DNA of 39,514 nucleotides from a bacterium. Lineage in GTDB: Bacteria; JAMOTN01. Positions 38,486-39,514 of this stretch are shown here, in pieces. Where the stretch lies: positions 1 to 39,514 of the forward strand of contig JAMOTN010000035.1 of the NCBI GenBank assembly GCA_027062325.1, written 5' to 3'. Position numbers and translations under genes: made by a program. The stretch's first letter is position 1, and each line of letters starts with the position of its first letter. The notes below the pieces were generated by a model. The model saw only the letters and a list, made by a program, of their open reading frames with translations, ran no database searches and was not told where the DNA came from.

Positions 38486-39307
38486 TTGGTGATAAGTATG
38501 GAATTTTGGAGTACGCGCGTTGTAGTTTACGCTTCCTTACTAGCTTTCTTTGTTGGATTGGTTGGAACACGCATAGGGGATATTCAAATTCCCTACAACT
38601 ACTACTTTGCCTCTTTTTTGCTTCTTGTATGCTGGTCAGCGGCAGAAGGTGGAGTGTTGGCGGGTTTATTAAGTGCCATTTTCGTTGGCTTTGTTCATGC
38701 TATTGCCAGTACAGTTATACCTCATTTTCAAGTTCAGCAATCTGTGCCGGTTAGTGCGAATGTTCAGATAATAATTTATGCAGTTGCAGCTTACTTAATA
38801 GGAAACGTTGCTGAAAAGATGGCGGATGAGTATTCTCGTGAAAAGGAAGTTTTGGAGAGGATTCGCAGAAATTTGACTGAACAAGAAAAGAGTCTTGAAG
38901 AGAAGTTAAATGAGGTGGCAAGGAAGGTTTATAAATTCACGTTAAGTTTGGATGAATTGAGAGAAAAAATCATGTTAATGCGTGAGTTGAAGGGAAAAGT
39001 TGAAATAGTAAGGGAGCATATAGGAAAAGTGTTAGATATTATTGGAATTTCTTACTACAGAATTTTAATTCGTGAAGGAGAGTTTTGGAAAGATGGTAGC
39101 AGTATGGTTGAGGTTATAAGCAATGTTGAACTGAGCGGAAAATTGAAGAGTCAGCGATTAGGATTTAAATTCAGATCTACTTACTTTTCATCTACAGCTG
39201 TTTTTTTACTGACAAATGATACAGCTCTTCTCTTTGATGCTTCTGATATTGATAGATTTTGGATAAGATTTTTAGCTGTAATATCTACAGAGACTTTAAG
39301 AACCTAG
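38486..39307 (+). CDS. membrane protein with coiled coil and soluble C-terminal (GAF-like?) sensor-type domain
   Basis: Four hydrophobic helices, AEKMADEYSREKEVLERIRRNLTEQEKSLEEKLNEVARK coiled coil, then a globular domain. No kinase or phosphatase motif. Start could be ATG 38498. Confidence 0.6.
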   Translation: MVISMEFWSTRVVVYASLLAFFVGLVGTRIGDIQIPYNYYFASFLLLVCWSAAEGGVLAGLLSAIFVGFVHAIASTVIPHFQVQQSVPVSANVQIIIYAVAAYLIGNVAEKMADEYSREKEVLERIRRNLTEQEKSLEEKLNEVARKVYKFTLSLDELREKIMLMRELKGKVEIVREHIGKVLDIIGISYYRILIREGEFWKDGSSMVEVISNVELSGKLKSQRLGFKFRSTYFSSTAVFLLTNDTALLFDASDIDRFWIRFLAVISTETLRT

Positions 39308-39319
39308 GGAGGAGTTACT

Positions 39320-39514
39320 ATGAGACTTCTCATGGAGAAAATTGTGGAAAAGGCATTACTTGAAGATATGCCTTTTGGAGATTTGACAAGTGAAAGTGTA
39401 TGGGACGGAGAGGTTGTTTTAGCACGTTGCTTTGCAAAAGAAGAATTTGTTGTTGCGGGGATTGAATTTTTTCAACTAAGTTTTTTAAAAATGGGGGCTG
39501 AATGTACACCTGTT
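39320..39514 (+). CDS. nadC: nicotinate-nucleotide pyrophosphorylase, 3'-truncated by window edge
   Basis: MRLLMEKIVEKALLEDMPFGDLTSESVWDGEVVLARCFAKEEFVVAGIEFFQLSFLKMGAECTPV. RBS agggaggag. Confidence 0.9.
   Translation, partial: MRLLMEKIVEKALLEDMPFGDLTSESVWDGEVVLARCFAKEEFVVAGIEFFQLSFLKMGAECTPV

Noticed and set aside
38455-38754. 99-aa ORF overlapping the start of the membrane sensor-like gene
   Set aside because: The overlapping frame 38486-39307 has coherent TM and coiled-coil structure; this one does not extend.
1-39514. CRISPR arrays, tRNA/rRNA genes, IS elements, phage modules
   Set aside because: No regular spaced repeats, tRNA-like TPsiC segments, transposase motifs or phage structural genes noticed by eye.

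Overview
The window is AT-rich bacterial chromosome, densely packed with operons. There are no rRNA, tRNA, CRISPR or IS elements that I can support. Left arm (+): unknown CDS cut by the window edge, mazG, efp, a coiled-coil membrane protein, xseA, an unlisted 45-aa membrane microprotein, ACT protein plus UPF0210/DUF711, a methyltransferase with a CpXC-like tail, and a zinc-ribbon membrane protein. Central minus-strand operon: HD hydrolase, proS, RqcH/NFACT, MFS, rpiB, upp, Ski2-like helicase, class III cyclase, membrane protein. Then an orphan gene, cdd, a GAF-SpoIIE phosphatase and cstA. A compact minus-strand cluster follows: cutA, a radical-SAM enzyme, a PduT-like tandem-BMC shell protein and a PduS/RnfC-like Fe-S flavoprotein. 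The right end has a giant (about 3270 aa) surface protein with about 18 degenerate repeats, a membrane sensor-like protein, and the start of nadC. Main hunt results: (1) the radical-SAM gene is truncated in the ORF track; its CxxxCxxC motif lies about 87 codons upstream of the first ATG, and the only plausible start is a non-canonical AUC behind a good Shine-Dalgarno. (2) That gene abuts a minimal PduT+PduS pair with no other microcompartment genes in the window, suggesting a stripped-down redox conduit. (3) A frameshifted flavodiiron-protein relic lies in the 19.3-19.8 kb gap. (4) The giant repeat protein has Ca-loop-like motifs and a YPNP-type C-terminal domain. All family calls come from reading motifs by eye; no searches were run.
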